Of a DNA stretch of 64,000 nt, positions 15,937 to 24,229 are shown piece by piece. Positions within the stretch are counted from its first letter, which is position 1; every line of letters starts with the position of its first letter. The position numbers were made by a program, and so were the translations under genes. A model generated the notes under the pieces. That model had not been told where the DNA came from. It saw only the letters and a list, made by a program, of their open reading frames with translations, and made no database searches. Where the stretch lies: NCBI RefSeq assembly GCF_016900095.1, contig NZ_JACJJP010000001.1, positions 124,001 through 188,000 of the forward strand, given 5' to 3'. Source of the DNA: Gemmiger formicilis. GTDB taxonomy: Bacteria > Bacillota > Clostridia > Oscillospirales > Ruminococcaceae.

Positions 15937-17488
15937 CCTGCACCGTCTGGGCGGGTGGAACGAGTTTGTCCACAGCCGGGACCCCAAAACACGCCGGCGC
16001 TGGTTGGGCCTGGCCTTTTTGTGGTTGTTTTTGCTGGCCATGGCAGTCTTTTACCTGGTCATGATGGCCATGGGCATGGCCGCTTATGGGTTGGCGGATC
16101 TTCTGCCCGGCTGCCTGTACACCGGTGCCGCGGTGGCCCTGCTGGTTTTTGAGACTCTACGGGCTGGGACCTTTCTGTTCAGTGCCGACTTCCGGGACGG
16201 GACCGCTCCCCTGCCGATGCCCTCAGCCGCCCTGCCCCTGAGCCGGTTGCTGGAACTGTATCTGTGTGATCTGGCGCTGTGTGCGCTGCTGCTTGGCCCG
16301 GGGCTGGTGATCTATTCCATGGCCCACACCGACGTTGGCACCGGATACTGGGCCACGGCGCTGTGGGGTCTGCTTCTGGCGCCACTGCTTCCTATGGCGC
16401 TGGCCTGTCTGCTGGGTGCCATGACTGCCTTTCTGGTGCGGGGAATGCGGCACAAAAATCTGATTTCCGGGTTGCTGCTGGTGGCCTTTACCATGGCGGT
16501 GCTGGCCTGGTCCATGAGCCTGACCACCCTGCCCGCCGACACCGACGGTGCCGACCTGATGGCCATGCTCAGACCCGCTCTGACTGCCGCTGCATCCGGC
16601 TATCCTCCCGCGCACTGGTTCGGGCGGATGTTGTCCGGCGGCCCCGGCAGTCTGGCGGCACTGGGATGGCTGAGCCTGGTTTCCCTGCTGCCTGCCGTTT
16701 TGGCGGCAGGTGTGGTGACGGCAAACTATACGTCCTTATGTGCCGCCCTGCATTCCCCCGCCGGGCGGCGCCGTGCCGCCCGGGAGGCAGGCGTGCATTC
16801 TCCCCTGACAGCGTTGTATCTGCGGGAAGCCCGGCGGTACACCGCCTGTGCCAGCTGGCTGGCCAACACGGTGGTGGGGTATCTGTTGATGGCCGCCTTC
16901 CCCCTGCTGCTTCTGTTCGGCGGCAGCCGGGTCATGGAAAGCCTGGAACTGACCCCCGAAGCGGCCGGGCGGTATCTTCCGGTGATTCTGGGCCTGCTGG
17001 CGGTGCTCATGCCGGTGACCGCCTGTTCCGTTTCTCTGGAAGGTTCCCAGTGGCCGCTGGTGCGCACCTTGCCGGTGAGCAACCGGAATCTGTTGCTGGC
17101 CAAAATTCTGCTGAACCTGACCGTTGCCCTGCCCTGCTGGGCCGTGGCCGCTGTGGGGGGATTGCTGGCGGTATGGCCCCGGGGTACGGCAGCTCTGTGG
17201 CTGTTTCTGGTACCGGGGCTGTACTGCCTGTTCGGCGCGGTGGCAGCTTTGCGCATCAATCTGGCCTTTCCCCGGCTGCACTGGCAGACCGAAACCCAGG
17301 TGGTCAAACAAAGTACTTCCTCTCTGCTGGCCATGCTGGCCGGGTTTGCCGCCGCCGGTATCCCCGGGCTATGTCTGCTGTTTTTTCCGGAAACCATCGT
17401 GTACGCGGTTCTCTCCTGCTTGCTGGTTACCCTCACCCTGCTGCTGTGGCGCGGATGCCTGCGCGTGGACTTACAGAAAATCCAATAA
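15890..17488 (+). CDS. ABC-2 type exporter permease
   Basis: 532 residues, roughly a dozen hydrophobic segments. A cytosolic basic N terminus (RLLKLDLHRLGGWNEF) precedes the first segment at about 39. No enzymatic motif. It is the membrane partner of the ATP-binding protein just upstream. Together with the SdpR/SdpI-like pair it looks like a peptide detoxification or export operon. The substrate is unknown. Confidence 0.75.
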   Translation: MAKQTLRAITRLLKLDLHRLGGWNEFVHSRDPKTRRRWLGLAFLWLFLLAMAVFYLVMMAMGMAAYGLADLLPGCLYTGAAVALLVFETLRAGTFLFSADFRDGTAPLPMPSAALPLSRLLELYLCDLALCALLLGPGLVIYSMAHTDVGTGYWATALWGLLLAPLLPMALACLLGAMTAFLVRGMRHKNLISGLLLVAFTMAVLAWSMSLTTLPADTDGADLMAMLRPALTAAASGYPPAHWFGRMLSGGPGSLAALGWLSLVSLLPAVLAAGVVTANYTSLCAALHSPAGRRRAAREAGVHSPLTALYLREARRYTACASWLANTVVGYLLMAAFPLLLLFGGSRVMESLELTPEAAGRYLPVILGLLAVLMPVTACSVSLEGSQWPLVRTLPVSNRNLLLAKILLNLTVALPCWAVAAVGGLLAVWPRGTAALWLFLVPGLYCLFGAVAALRINLAFPRLHWQTETQVVKQSTSSLLAMLAGFAAAGIPGLCLLFFPETIVYAVLSCLLVTLTLLLWRGCLRVDLQKIQ

Positions 17489-17490
17489 AG

Positions 17491-17533
17491 CAAAAAGGCC
17501 CCCGGCCTGCCGTGTACGGCAAGTCGGGGGTCT
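17491..17533 (-). terminator. Terminator of clpB
   Basis: Long minus-strand hairpin with outer arms ACCCCCG / CGGGGGC and an inner TTGCCG/CGGCA stem, followed by CTTTTTG. It lies in the 80-base gap between the converging permease and clpB genes. Confidence 0.8.
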
Positions 17534-17568
17534 GATATTTGTATCGGGCCTGACCCGTCAGGCTGGGA

Positions 17569-20178
17569 TCAGCGCAGCACCAGGTTGCCGTTCTCGGCAT
17601 CCACGGTGATGGTATCGCCGGCCTGATTGGCACCGCCGATGATCTGCTTGGCCAGCATGGTCTCCACATGGGACTGGATATACCGTTTCAGCGGACGGGC
17701 ACCGTAAATCGGGTCGTAGCCGCCGTCGATGATGGCATCCTTGGCCGCATCGGTGACCTTCAGGTTCAGCTGTTTGTCGGCCAGACGCTTGCGCAGGTCG
17801 TTCAACATCAGGTCCACGATGCCGCCGATTTCCTGCTTGGTCAGGCTCTTGTAGATGACCGTATCGTCCAGCCGGTTGAGGAATTCGGGGCGGAACTGCC
17901 GCTTGAGCAGGGCGTCGATCTTCTCCCGGGCTTCGGCGGAAATTTCGTTGCGGCCCTGGGCACGGCCCTGTTCCAGGTCTTCCAGAATGATATCGGAGCC
18001 CAGGTTGGAGGTCAGAATCAGGATGGTGTTCTTGAAGTCCACGGTGCGGCCCTGGCTGTCGGTGATACGGCCGTCATCCAGCACCTGCAGCAGGATGTTG
18101 AACACATCCGGGTGGGCCTTTTCCACCTCATCGAACAGCACCACGCTGTAGGGATGACGGCGGACGGCCTCGGTCAGCTGACCGCCTTCCTCATAGCCCA
18201 CGTATCCCGGAGGAGCGCCGATCAGGCGGGATACGCTGAACTTCTCCATATATTCGGTCATGTCGATACGGATGAGGTTTTTCTCATCGTCAAACAAGGC
18301 CTGGGCCAGCGCCTTGGCCAGCTCGGTCTTGCCGACGCCCGTGGGACCCAGGAAGAGGAAGCTGCCGATGGGACGGCCCGGGTTGGCGATGCCGGCACGG
18401 GAACGCAGGATAGCGTCCGACACCTTCTGCACCGCTTCGTCCTGGCCAATGACCCGCTGATGGAGCACTTCGGGCAGGCGAAGCAGCTTCTCCCGCTCGC
18501 CTTCCACCAGTTTTTCCACCGGGATACCGGTCCAGCGGGCCACAATACGGGCAATCTCCTCATCGGTGACACGGTCCCGCAGCAGGCTCTGTTCCTTCTT
18601 CTCGGCGGCAATCTTTTCTTCGCTTTCCAGGTCACGCTGCAGCTGCGGCAGCTTGCCATACTGCAGTTCGCCGGCCTTGGCGTAGTCGCCCTGGCGGGTG
18701 GCCTTCTCGATGTCGGCTTTCACCGACTCCACCTCGGCACGCAGGCTCTGCACCTTGTTGATGGCGTTCTTCTCGTTCTCCCACTGGGCTTTCTTGGAAT
18801 TGAAGCTGTCACGCAGTTCGGCCAGCTCCTTTTCCAGGTTTTCCAGCCGCTGGCGGGACAGGTCGTCGGTCTCCTTCTTCAGGCTGGCCTCCTCGATCTG
18901 CAGCTGGGTAATATGGTGCTGCAGATCATCCAGCTCCGCCGGCATGGAATCCAGCTCGGTCTTGACCATGGCGCAGGCTTCATCCACCAGGTCGATGGCC
19001 TTATCGGGCAGGAAACGGTCGCTGATATACCGGTCGGACAGGGTGGCGGCGGCGATGAGGGCGGCGTCCTGAATCTTGACGCCGTGGTACACTTCGTACC
19101 GTTCCTTCAGGCCACGCAGGATGGAGATGGTGTCCTCCACCGTGGGTTCTTCCACCATGACAGGCTGGAAACGACGTTCCAGGGCGGGGTCCTTCTCGAT
19201 ATATTCCCGGTATTCATCCAGCGTTGTGGCGCCGATGCAGTGCAGCTCGCCCCGGGCCAGCATGGGCTTGAGCAGGTTGCCCGCATCCATGGCGCCGTCG
19301 GTCTTGCCGGCACCCACGATGGTGTGCAGCTCATCGATGAACAGGATGATCTTGCCTTCGGATTTCTTGACTTCGTTCAGAACGCTCTTCAGACGTTCCT
19401 CAAACTCGCCGCGGTACTTGGCACCGGCCACCAGAGCGCCCATGTCCAGGCTGAAGATGGTGCGGTCCTTCAGGTTTTCGGGCACATCCCCCCGCACGAT
19501 ACGCTGGGCCAGACCTTCGGCGATAGCGGTCTTGCCCACGCCGGCTTCACCGATCAGCACAGGGTTATTCTTGCGCTTACGGGACAGAATCCGGATGACG
19601 TTGCGGATTTCGGTATCACGGCCGATGACCGGGTCCAGCTTGTTCTTGCGGGCCATATCCACCAGGTCCTGGCCGTATTTCTGCAGGGCGTTGTAGGTGG
19701 ATTCGGGGTCATCACTGGTGACCCGCTGGTTGCCGCGCACGGTGGACAGCTGGGTCATAAACTTTTCCTGGGTGATGCCGAACTGCCGGAACAGGTCCGA
19801 CGCGGCACGCCCCGGGCGCTGGAGGATACCCAAGAAGATATGCTCCACGCTGATATATTCATCCTTCATCTGCTTGGCCTGATCCTCGGCCGCGTTGAAG
19901 GCACGGTCCAGGTCATTGGAGATATATACCTTTTCGGGGTCACGGCCGCTGCCGGTCACATGGGGCAGGGCGGCGACCTTCTCGGTGGCGGCAGCCAGGA
20001 AATTGCCCGGCTCCACCCCCATCTTGGTCAGCAGCTGAGGGATCAGGCCGTCGTCCTGCTGGCACAGCGCAACCAGCAGATGTTCCTGCTCGATGGCCTG
20101 GTTCTGATATTCCACCGCCAGACGCTGCGCGGCCTGGATGGCCTGAACGGTCTTTTGGGTACATTGGTTAATGTTCAT
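17569..20178 (-). CDS. clpB: Chaperone ATPase ClpB
   Basis: Hexameric AAA+ disaggregase that threads aggregated protein with DnaK help. 869 residues. Order of parts: N-terminal Clp repeat domain (about 1-150), first AAA domain with [13 protein letters not shown] (near 205), a long coiled-coil middle domain (about 400-535), and second AAA domain with [12 protein letters not shown] (near 605). The middle domain separates ClpB from ClpA/ClpC, and no ClpP-binding loop is evident. The ATG at 20178 has AAGGAGG 8 bases upstream. A CIRCE operator lies at its promoter, so HrcA repression is expected. Confidence 0.97.
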   Translation of the reverse strand: MNINQCTQKTVQAIQAAQRLAVEYQNQAIEQEHLLVALCQQDDGLIPQLLTKMGVEPGNFLAAATEKVAALPHVTGSGRDPEKVYISNDLDRAFNAAEDQAKQMKDEYISVEHIFLGILQRPGRAASDLFRQFGITQEKFMTQLSTVRGNQRVTSDDPESTYNALQKYGQDLVDMARKNKLDPVIGRDTEIRNVIRILSRKRKNNPVLIGEAGVGKTAIAEGLAQRIVRGDVPENLKDRTIFSLDMGALVAGAKYRGEFEERLKSVLNEVKKSEGKIILFIDELHTIVGAGKTDGAMDAGNLLKPMLARGELHCIGATTLDEYREYIEKDPALERRFQPVMVEEPTVEDTISILRGLKERYEVYHGVKIQDAALIAAATLSDRYISDRFLPDKAIDLVDEACAMVKTELDSMPAELDDLQHHITQLQIEEASLKKETDDLSRQRLENLEKELAELRDSFNSKKAQWENEKNAINKVQSLRAEVESVKADIEKATRQGDYAKAGELQYGKLPQLQRDLESEEKIAAEKKEQSLLRDRVTDEEIARIVARWTGIPVEKLVEGEREKLLRLPEVLHQRVIGQDEAVQKVSDAILRSRAGIANPGRPIGSFLFLGPTGVGKTELAKALAQALFDDEKNLIRIDMTEYMEKFSVSRLIGAPPGYVGYEEGGQLTEAVRRHPYSVVLFDEVEKAHPDVFNILLQVLDDGRITDSQGRTVDFKNTILILTSNLGSDIILEDLEQGRAQGRNEISAEAREKIDALLKRQFRPEFLNRLDDTVIYKSLTKQEIGGIVDLMLNDLRKRLADKQLNLKVTDAAKDAIIDGGYDPIYGARPLKRYIQSHVETMLAKQIIGGANQAGDTITVDAENGNLVLR

Positions 20179-20327
20179 ACGGCAAACCTCCTTCACAGCT
20201 TGCGTGTATCTATATTAGCAAACGACAGCTTTGAGTGCTGTCCGAACCAGTCCGACCGGGCTACGGTTTGTTTTTCCCTCTACTTTCCCCTTTGGAATGA
20301 GCCGGGCAGCTGGGTTTCGGGGTTGGA

Positions 20328-20354
20328 TTAGCACTCTCGCCTATCGACTGCTAA
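20328..20354 (-). promoter_or_regulatory. CIRCE operator (HrcA binding site)
   Basis: TTAGCACTC, 9 bases, GACTGCTAA. The consensus is TTAGCACTC-N9-GAGTGCTAA, so 17 of 18 arm positions match. It begins 2 bases downstream of the clpB -10 box, the normal CIRCE position over the start site. Confidence 0.9.
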
Positions 20355-20355
20355 T

Positions 20356-20383
20356 ATTGTAGCACATCCTGTCGTAATGTCAA
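20356..20383 (-). promoter_or_regulatory. Promoter of clpB
   Basis: Minus-strand TTGACA, 16-bp spacer, TACAAT, directly upstream of the CIRCE element. The transcript would carry a leader of about 170 bases. Confidence 0.85.
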
Positions 20384-20439
20384 CGGGGTAAATTGAAAAT
20401 TATTTGTGAACATCACCCCGGCATAAGGGGGTACAAACC

Positions 20440-20468
20440 TTGCAAAACCGGGCACAACACGGTACAAT
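20440..20468 (+). promoter_or_regulatory. Promoter of the metY-metA-GT2 unit
   Basis: TTGCAA, 17-bp spacer, TACAAT. The leader to metY is only about 55 bases, too short for a SAM riboswitch or T-box. Confidence 0.75.
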
Positions 20469-20529
20469 AAAAAGCAAAGAATTTGCACAGCGCCAACAGC
20501 GCCGGCATAGAGGGAGGCTACCTTATATT

Positions 20530-21819
20530 ATGGAAAAGGAAAAACGTTCCATCAATACCATCTGCGTTCAGGGCGGTTACACGCCGGGCAACGGCGAACC
20601 CCGCCAGATCCCCATCATCCAGAGCACAACCTTCAAGTATGATACTTCGGATGAGATGGGCAAGCTGTTCGACCTGGAGGCCAGCGGCTACTTCTATTCC
20701 CGTTTGCAGAACCCCACCTGCGACCATGTGGCCGCCAAGATTGCCGAGCTGGAGGGCGGCACCGCCGCCATGCTGACCAGCTCCGGCCAGGCCGCCAACT
20801 TCTTTGCGCTGTTCAACATCTGCAACGCCGGCGACCACATCGTGGCTTCCAGCTCCATCTACGGCGGCACCTTCAACCTGATCTCGGTCACCATGGCCAA
20901 GATGGGCATTGAGGCCACCTTCGTGGACCCGGACTGCACCAATGAAGAGCTGGAAGCCGCCTTCCGCCCCAACACCAAGGCAGTCTTTGGCGAGACCATC
21001 GCCAACCCCGCCCTGACCGTGCTGGACATTGAGCGCTTCGCCAAGGCGGCCCACGCCCACGGCGTGCCCCTGATTGTGGACAACACCTTCCCCACCCCCA
21101 TCAACTGCCGTCCCATCGAGTGGGGTGCCGACATCGTGACCCACTCCACCACCAAGTACATGGACGGCCACGGCGGCTGCGTGGGCGGCGCCGTGGTGGA
21201 CAGCGGCAAGTTCGACTGGATGGCCCATGCCGACAAGTTCCCCGGTCTGACCACCCCCGATGAGAGCTATCACGGCATCACCTATGCCGAGCGCTTCGGC
21301 AAGGAGGGTGCCTTCATCACCAAGGCCACCGCCCAGCTCATGCGTGACTTCGGCTGTGTGCAGAGCCCCATCAACGCCTACATGCTGAACCTGGGGCTGG
21401 AGAGCCTGCATGTGCGCATTGCCCGCCACTGCGAAAACGGCCAGGCTGTGGCCGAGTTCCTGGCCAACCATCCGAAGGTGGCCTATGTGGATTACTGCGG
21501 CCTGCCCGGCAACAAGTACTACGAGCGCGCCCAGAAGTACCTGCCCAACGGTTCCTGCGGCGTGGTCAGCTTCGGCATCAAGGGCGGCCGTGACGCCGCC
21601 GCGGCCTTCATGGGCCATCTGAAGATCGCCGCCATCGAAACCCACGTGGCCGACGCCCGCACCTGCTGCCTGCACCCCGCGAGCACCACCCACCGCCAGA
21701 TGAACGACGAGCAGCTGGCCGCCGCCGGCGTGCGTCCCGACCTGGTGCGCATGAGCTGCGGCCTGGAGGACAAGGCCGATCTGATCGCCGACATTGCCCA
21801 GGCCCTGGACAAAATCTGA
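20530..21819 (+). CDS. metY: O-acetylhomoserine sulfhydrylase
   Basis: PLP-dependent enzyme of the Cys/Met metabolism family that makes homocysteine from O-acetylhomoserine and sulfide. 429 residues, the longer length typical of MetY rather than MetB. The PLP lysine lies in THSTTKYMDGHG near residue 209; SSGQAANFFAL and YSRLQNPTCDHV are further family stretches. The ATG at 20530 has GGGAGG about 12 bases upstream, a long spacing. The gene is followed 19 bases later by metA, whose residue 111 predicts an acetyl product, matching this enzyme's substrate. Confidence 0.92.
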   Translation: MEKEKRSINTICVQGGYTPGNGEPRQIPIIQSTTFKYDTSDEMGKLFDLEASGYFYSRLQNPTCDHVAAKIAELEGGTAAMLTSSGQAANFFALFNICNAGDHIVASSSIYGGTFNLISVTMAKMGIEATFVDPDCTNEELEAAFRPNTKAVFGETIANPALTVLDIERFAKAAHAHGVPLIVDNTFPTPINCRPIEWGADIVTHSTTKYMDGHGGCVGGAVVDSGKFDWMAHADKFPGLTTPDESYHGITYAERFGKEGAFITKATAQLMRDFGCVQSPINAYMLNLGLESLHVRIARHCENGQAVAEFLANHPKVAYVDYCGLPGNKYYERAQKYLPNGSCGVVSFGIKGGRDAAAAFMGHLKIAAIETHVADARTCCLHPASTTHRQMNDEQLAAAGVRPDLVRMSCGLEDKADLIADIAQALDKI

Positions 21820-21838
21820 GTAAAGGGAGTTTGGCCCC

Positions 21839-22786
21839 ATGCCGCTTATCATTCCACAGGATCTGCCCGCCTACGCAGAATTGTCCAAAGAGAACGTCTT
21901 TGTGATGCACAAGGAACGCGCCCGCGGGCAGGATATCCGGCCTTTGCGCATCCTGATCCTGAACCTGATGCCCACCAAGATCGTCACCGAAACCCAGCTG
22001 GCCCGTCTGCTGGCCAACAGCCCCCTGCAGGTGCAGCTGACCTTCTTGCAGACGGCCACCCACAACACCACCCACACCCCCCAGGAGCACATGCAGGCCT
22101 TTTACAAGACCTTTGACGAGATCCGGGATCAGCGCTTTGACGGGCTGATCATCACCGGTGCGCCTCTGGAGGACATGGACTATACCCAGGTGGATTACTG
22201 GGACGAGCTGTGCCAGATCATGGACTACAGCAAGGAAAACGTCTTTTCCACGGTGCACCTGTGTTGGGGGGCGCTGGCCGGACTGTACTACCATTTCGGC
22301 GTGCGCAAGGTACATCTGCCGGAAAAGATGTTCGGCGTGTTCGAGCATCACGTGACCCGGCCTTCCAATCCGCTGGTGCGCGGCTTTGACGAGGTGTTTT
22401 ATGCCCCGCACAGCCGCTGGGCCGGGCTGAACCGGGAGGACATCGACGCCTGCCCCGATCTGCGCATCCTGGCCGAAAGCGACGTGGCCGGTCCCATGCT
22501 CCTTTCCACCGAATCGGGACGGCAGATCTTCGTGATCGGCCATCCGGAATATGACAAGTACACCCTGGACGCCGAGTATCGCCGGGACGTGGCCGCCGGA
22601 CGCAAGATTCATGTGCCGGTGAATTACTATCCCGACGATGACCCCAGCCGTGACCCCATCTTCCGCTGGCGGGCCCATGGGTATCTTCTGTACACCAACT
22701 GGCTGAACTACTACGTATACCAGAACACCCCCTATGACCTGGGCAATCTGGAGGCGCTGGGCGACTGCCGGGCGGACCATGCATGA
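21839..22786 (+). CDS. metA: Homoserine O-acetyltransferase (MetA type)
   Basis: Activates homoserine for methionine synthesis; 315 residues. Catalytic Cys142 (HLCWGALAG), His235 and Glu237 (VIGHPEYDK) fall at the family's standard numbers. Residue 111 is glutamate (GAPLED), which in characterised members selects acetyl-CoA, whereas glycine there gives succinyl-CoA use. Therefore an acetyltransferase is predicted despite the family name homoserine O-succinyltransferase. It works with metY upstream to give a two-gene direct-sulfhydrylation route. Its stop overlaps the next start by 4 bases. Confidence 0.93.
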   Translation: MPLIIPQDLPAYAELSKENVFVMHKERARGQDIRPLRILILNLMPTKIVTETQLARLLANSPLQVQLTFLQTATHNTTHTPQEHMQAFYKTFDEIRDQRFDGLIITGAPLEDMDYTQVDYWDELCQIMDYSKENVFSTVHLCWGALAGLYYHFGVRKVHLPEKMFGVFEHHVTRPSNPLVRGFDEVFYAPHSRWAGLNREDIDACPDLRILAESDVAGPMLLSTESGRQIFVIGHPEYDKYTLDAEYRRDVAAGRKIHVPVNYYPDDDPSRDPIFRWRAHGYLLYTNWLNYYVYQNTPYDLGNLEALGDCRADHA

Positions 22787-23580
22787 GCGCGCCCAGAATC
22801 AGCGCCTGCATTGTGGCGTACTGCGACTATGAAGAAGTGTGTGCCGCCGTGCGCAGCGTTCTTGCCCACACCCCTGCCCCGGATCTCCGGTTGTTTGTGG
22901 TGGACAACGCCAGCCCCGACGGCTGCGGCCAGCGTCTGGCCGCCGAAGATTTCGGCGATAGCCGGGTGGCCGTTCGCTGTCTGCCGGAAAACGTGGGGTT
23001 TGGCCGGGGGCATAATTCGGTGATGGAGGAACTGGACAGCGATGTGCATTTTATCCTGAACCCGGATGTGCTGCTGCAGGAGGATGTGCTCACCGGCATG
23101 GCCGCCTGGCTGCTGGACCACCCCGGGGTGGTCATGGCTACCCCGCAGCTGTATTTTCCGGACGGGCGCATCCAGCATCTGCCCCGGCGCAAGCCCACTC
23201 CCTGGCTGCTGCTGGCCCGCCAGCTGGCCGACCGGATGCCGGACAGTCCCTTTGCCAAGGCGGACAAGCACTATACCATGCAGGATGAGGATCTGAGCGT
23301 TCCCCGCCCTATTGAGTTCTGCACCGGCAGCTTTTCCGCCATGCGCACCGATGTGTTCAAAAAAATCGGCGGTTTTGACCCCGAATACTTTATGTATGTG
23401 GAGGACGCCGACCTGACCCAGAAAGCTCTGCAATGCGGGCAAGTCTACCTGCTGCCCCAATTCAAGGCGATCCACGCCTGGCACCGGGCCCCCATGCGGG
23501 ACGCGGGCAAGTTCAAGATGCAGCTGGTGAGCATGGGCCGGTATTTCCGCAAATGGGGCTGCGGCCGGGGCAAGGTGTGA
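22783..23580 (+). CDS. Glycosyltransferase family 2 (rhamnosyl/galactosyl-type)
   Basis: 265 residues, cytosolic GT-A fold. It opens with RISACIVAYCDYEEV, has the donor-binding VVDNASPDGCG near residue 39, LPENVGFGRGHN near 67, and the catalytic-metal region FILNPDVLLQED near 90. FKKIGGFDPEYFMYVEDADL near 187 is typical of the WcaA/RfbN-like rhamnosyltransferase group. It transfers a sugar to a surface polysaccharide or glycolipid. It follows metA with an ATGA overlap, an unusual operon partner that may reflect only transcription convenience. Confidence 0.8.
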   Translation: MSAPRISACIVAYCDYEEVCAAVRSVLAHTPAPDLRLFVVDNASPDGCGQRLAAEDFGDSRVAVRCLPENVGFGRGHNSVMEELDSDVHFILNPDVLLQEDVLTGMAAWLLDHPGVVMATPQLYFPDGRIQHLPRRKPTPWLLLARQLADRMPDSPFAKADKHYTMQDEDLSVPRPIEFCTGSFSAMRTDVFKKIGGFDPEYFMYVEDADLTQKALQCGQVYLLPQFKAIHAWHRAPMRDAGKFKMQLVSMGRYFRKWGCGRGKV

Positions 23581-23619
23581 AAGATTTTTTCTTTTGCCGT
23601 GGAGCAGCCCAAAAAGCGC

Positions 23620-23648
23620 TTGCCAAGGTTGGCACCGTATGGTATAAT
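23620..23648 (+). promoter_or_regulatory. Promoter of rpsO
   Basis: TTGCCA, 17-bp spacer, TATAAT. Confidence 0.85.
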
Positions 23649-23654
23649 TACTAA

Positions 23655-23755
23655 CGTTACCGCGGTTCGGTTCCGGGTGTATGCCCCGTATTCGGGGACG
23701 CCTTGTTGCCCGCTGCTGTGCCGACGGCCAATTATTGAAAGAGAGGTATTTTCCC
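23655..23755 (+). other. rpsO 5' leader, about 100 bases
   Basis: The leader between the predicted start and the rpsO ATG contains short complementary blocks such as TGCCCCGTATTCGGGGACG (hairpin near 23681-23699). In several bacteria S15 represses its own translation by binding its leader; whether this one does is not shown by the sequence. GAGAGG at 23741-23746 is the ribosome binding site. Confidence 0.4.
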
Positions 23756-24028
23756 ATGAGCCAGAAGTCTGCCATTGAAAAGCAGCCCATCATCGCCAAA
23801 GCCGCCATCCACGAGGGTGACACCGGTTCTCCGGAAGTTCAGGTCGCGCTGCTGACCGCGCGCATCAACCACCTGACTGAGCACCTGAAGACCAACAAGA
23901 ACGACAATCACAGCCGTCGTGGTCTGTTCAAGATGGTCGGCCGCCGCCGTAACCTGCTGGCCTATCTGCAGAAGAAGGACATCAACCGTTACCGCGCCCT
24001 GATCGCTGAACTGGGCCTGCGCAAGTAA
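23756..24028 (+). CDS. rpsO: 30S ribosomal protein S15
   Basis: Primary 16S-rRNA-binding protein of the small-subunit platform, 90 residues, typical length. The conserved [19 protein letters not shown] (residues 19-37) and [19 protein letters not shown] (about 52-70) are present. Located just upstream of pnp, the order found in most bacteria. Confidence 0.97.
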   Translation: MSQKSAIEKQPIIAKAAIHEGDTGSPEVQVALLTARINHLTEHLKTNKNDNHSRRGLFKMVGRRRNLLAYLQKKDINRYRALIAELGLRK

Positions 24029-24042
24029 TTCTTGGCAAAACG

Positions 24043-24077
24043 GGCAGGGCGCATTTCGATGCGCCTTGCCTTTTTTT
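24043..24077 (+). terminator. Terminator between rpsO and pnp
   Basis: A 12-bp stem GGCAGGGCGCAT / ATGCGCCTTGCC (one G-U) capped by a TTCG tetraloop and followed by seven T. It would cut most rpsO transcripts before pnp. Confidence 0.9.
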
Positions 24078-24229
24078 ATTCTCTGGTTCCTTCCCTTTTC
24101 GTTTCCCCAGGACTTGGGCACACCGTGGTTTGTGCAGTAAATCGAACGCCGCGCCCCACCGGCGCGACACTGGATTTATTGCTCAAAGCACAGGCGCCTT
24201 GGAAATATATCCATGAAGGAGAAAACACT
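24078..24229 (+). other. pnp leader region
   Basis: 152 bases without a gene between the rpsO terminator and the pnp ATG. A GCGCC-rich hairpin is possible near 24146-24166. In other bacteria the pnp leader folds into a stem that RNase III and PNPase use for autocontrol; no clear promoter is visible here, so pnp may depend on read-through or on a weak start in this region. Confidence 0.3.

Noticed and set aside
17668-20331. An 887-codon open frame opposite clpB
   Set aside because: Antisense shadow of clpB; no homology pattern and no start signal.
20469-20529. SAM or T-box riboswitch before metY
   Set aside because: The predicted leader is about 55 bases and has no matching core.
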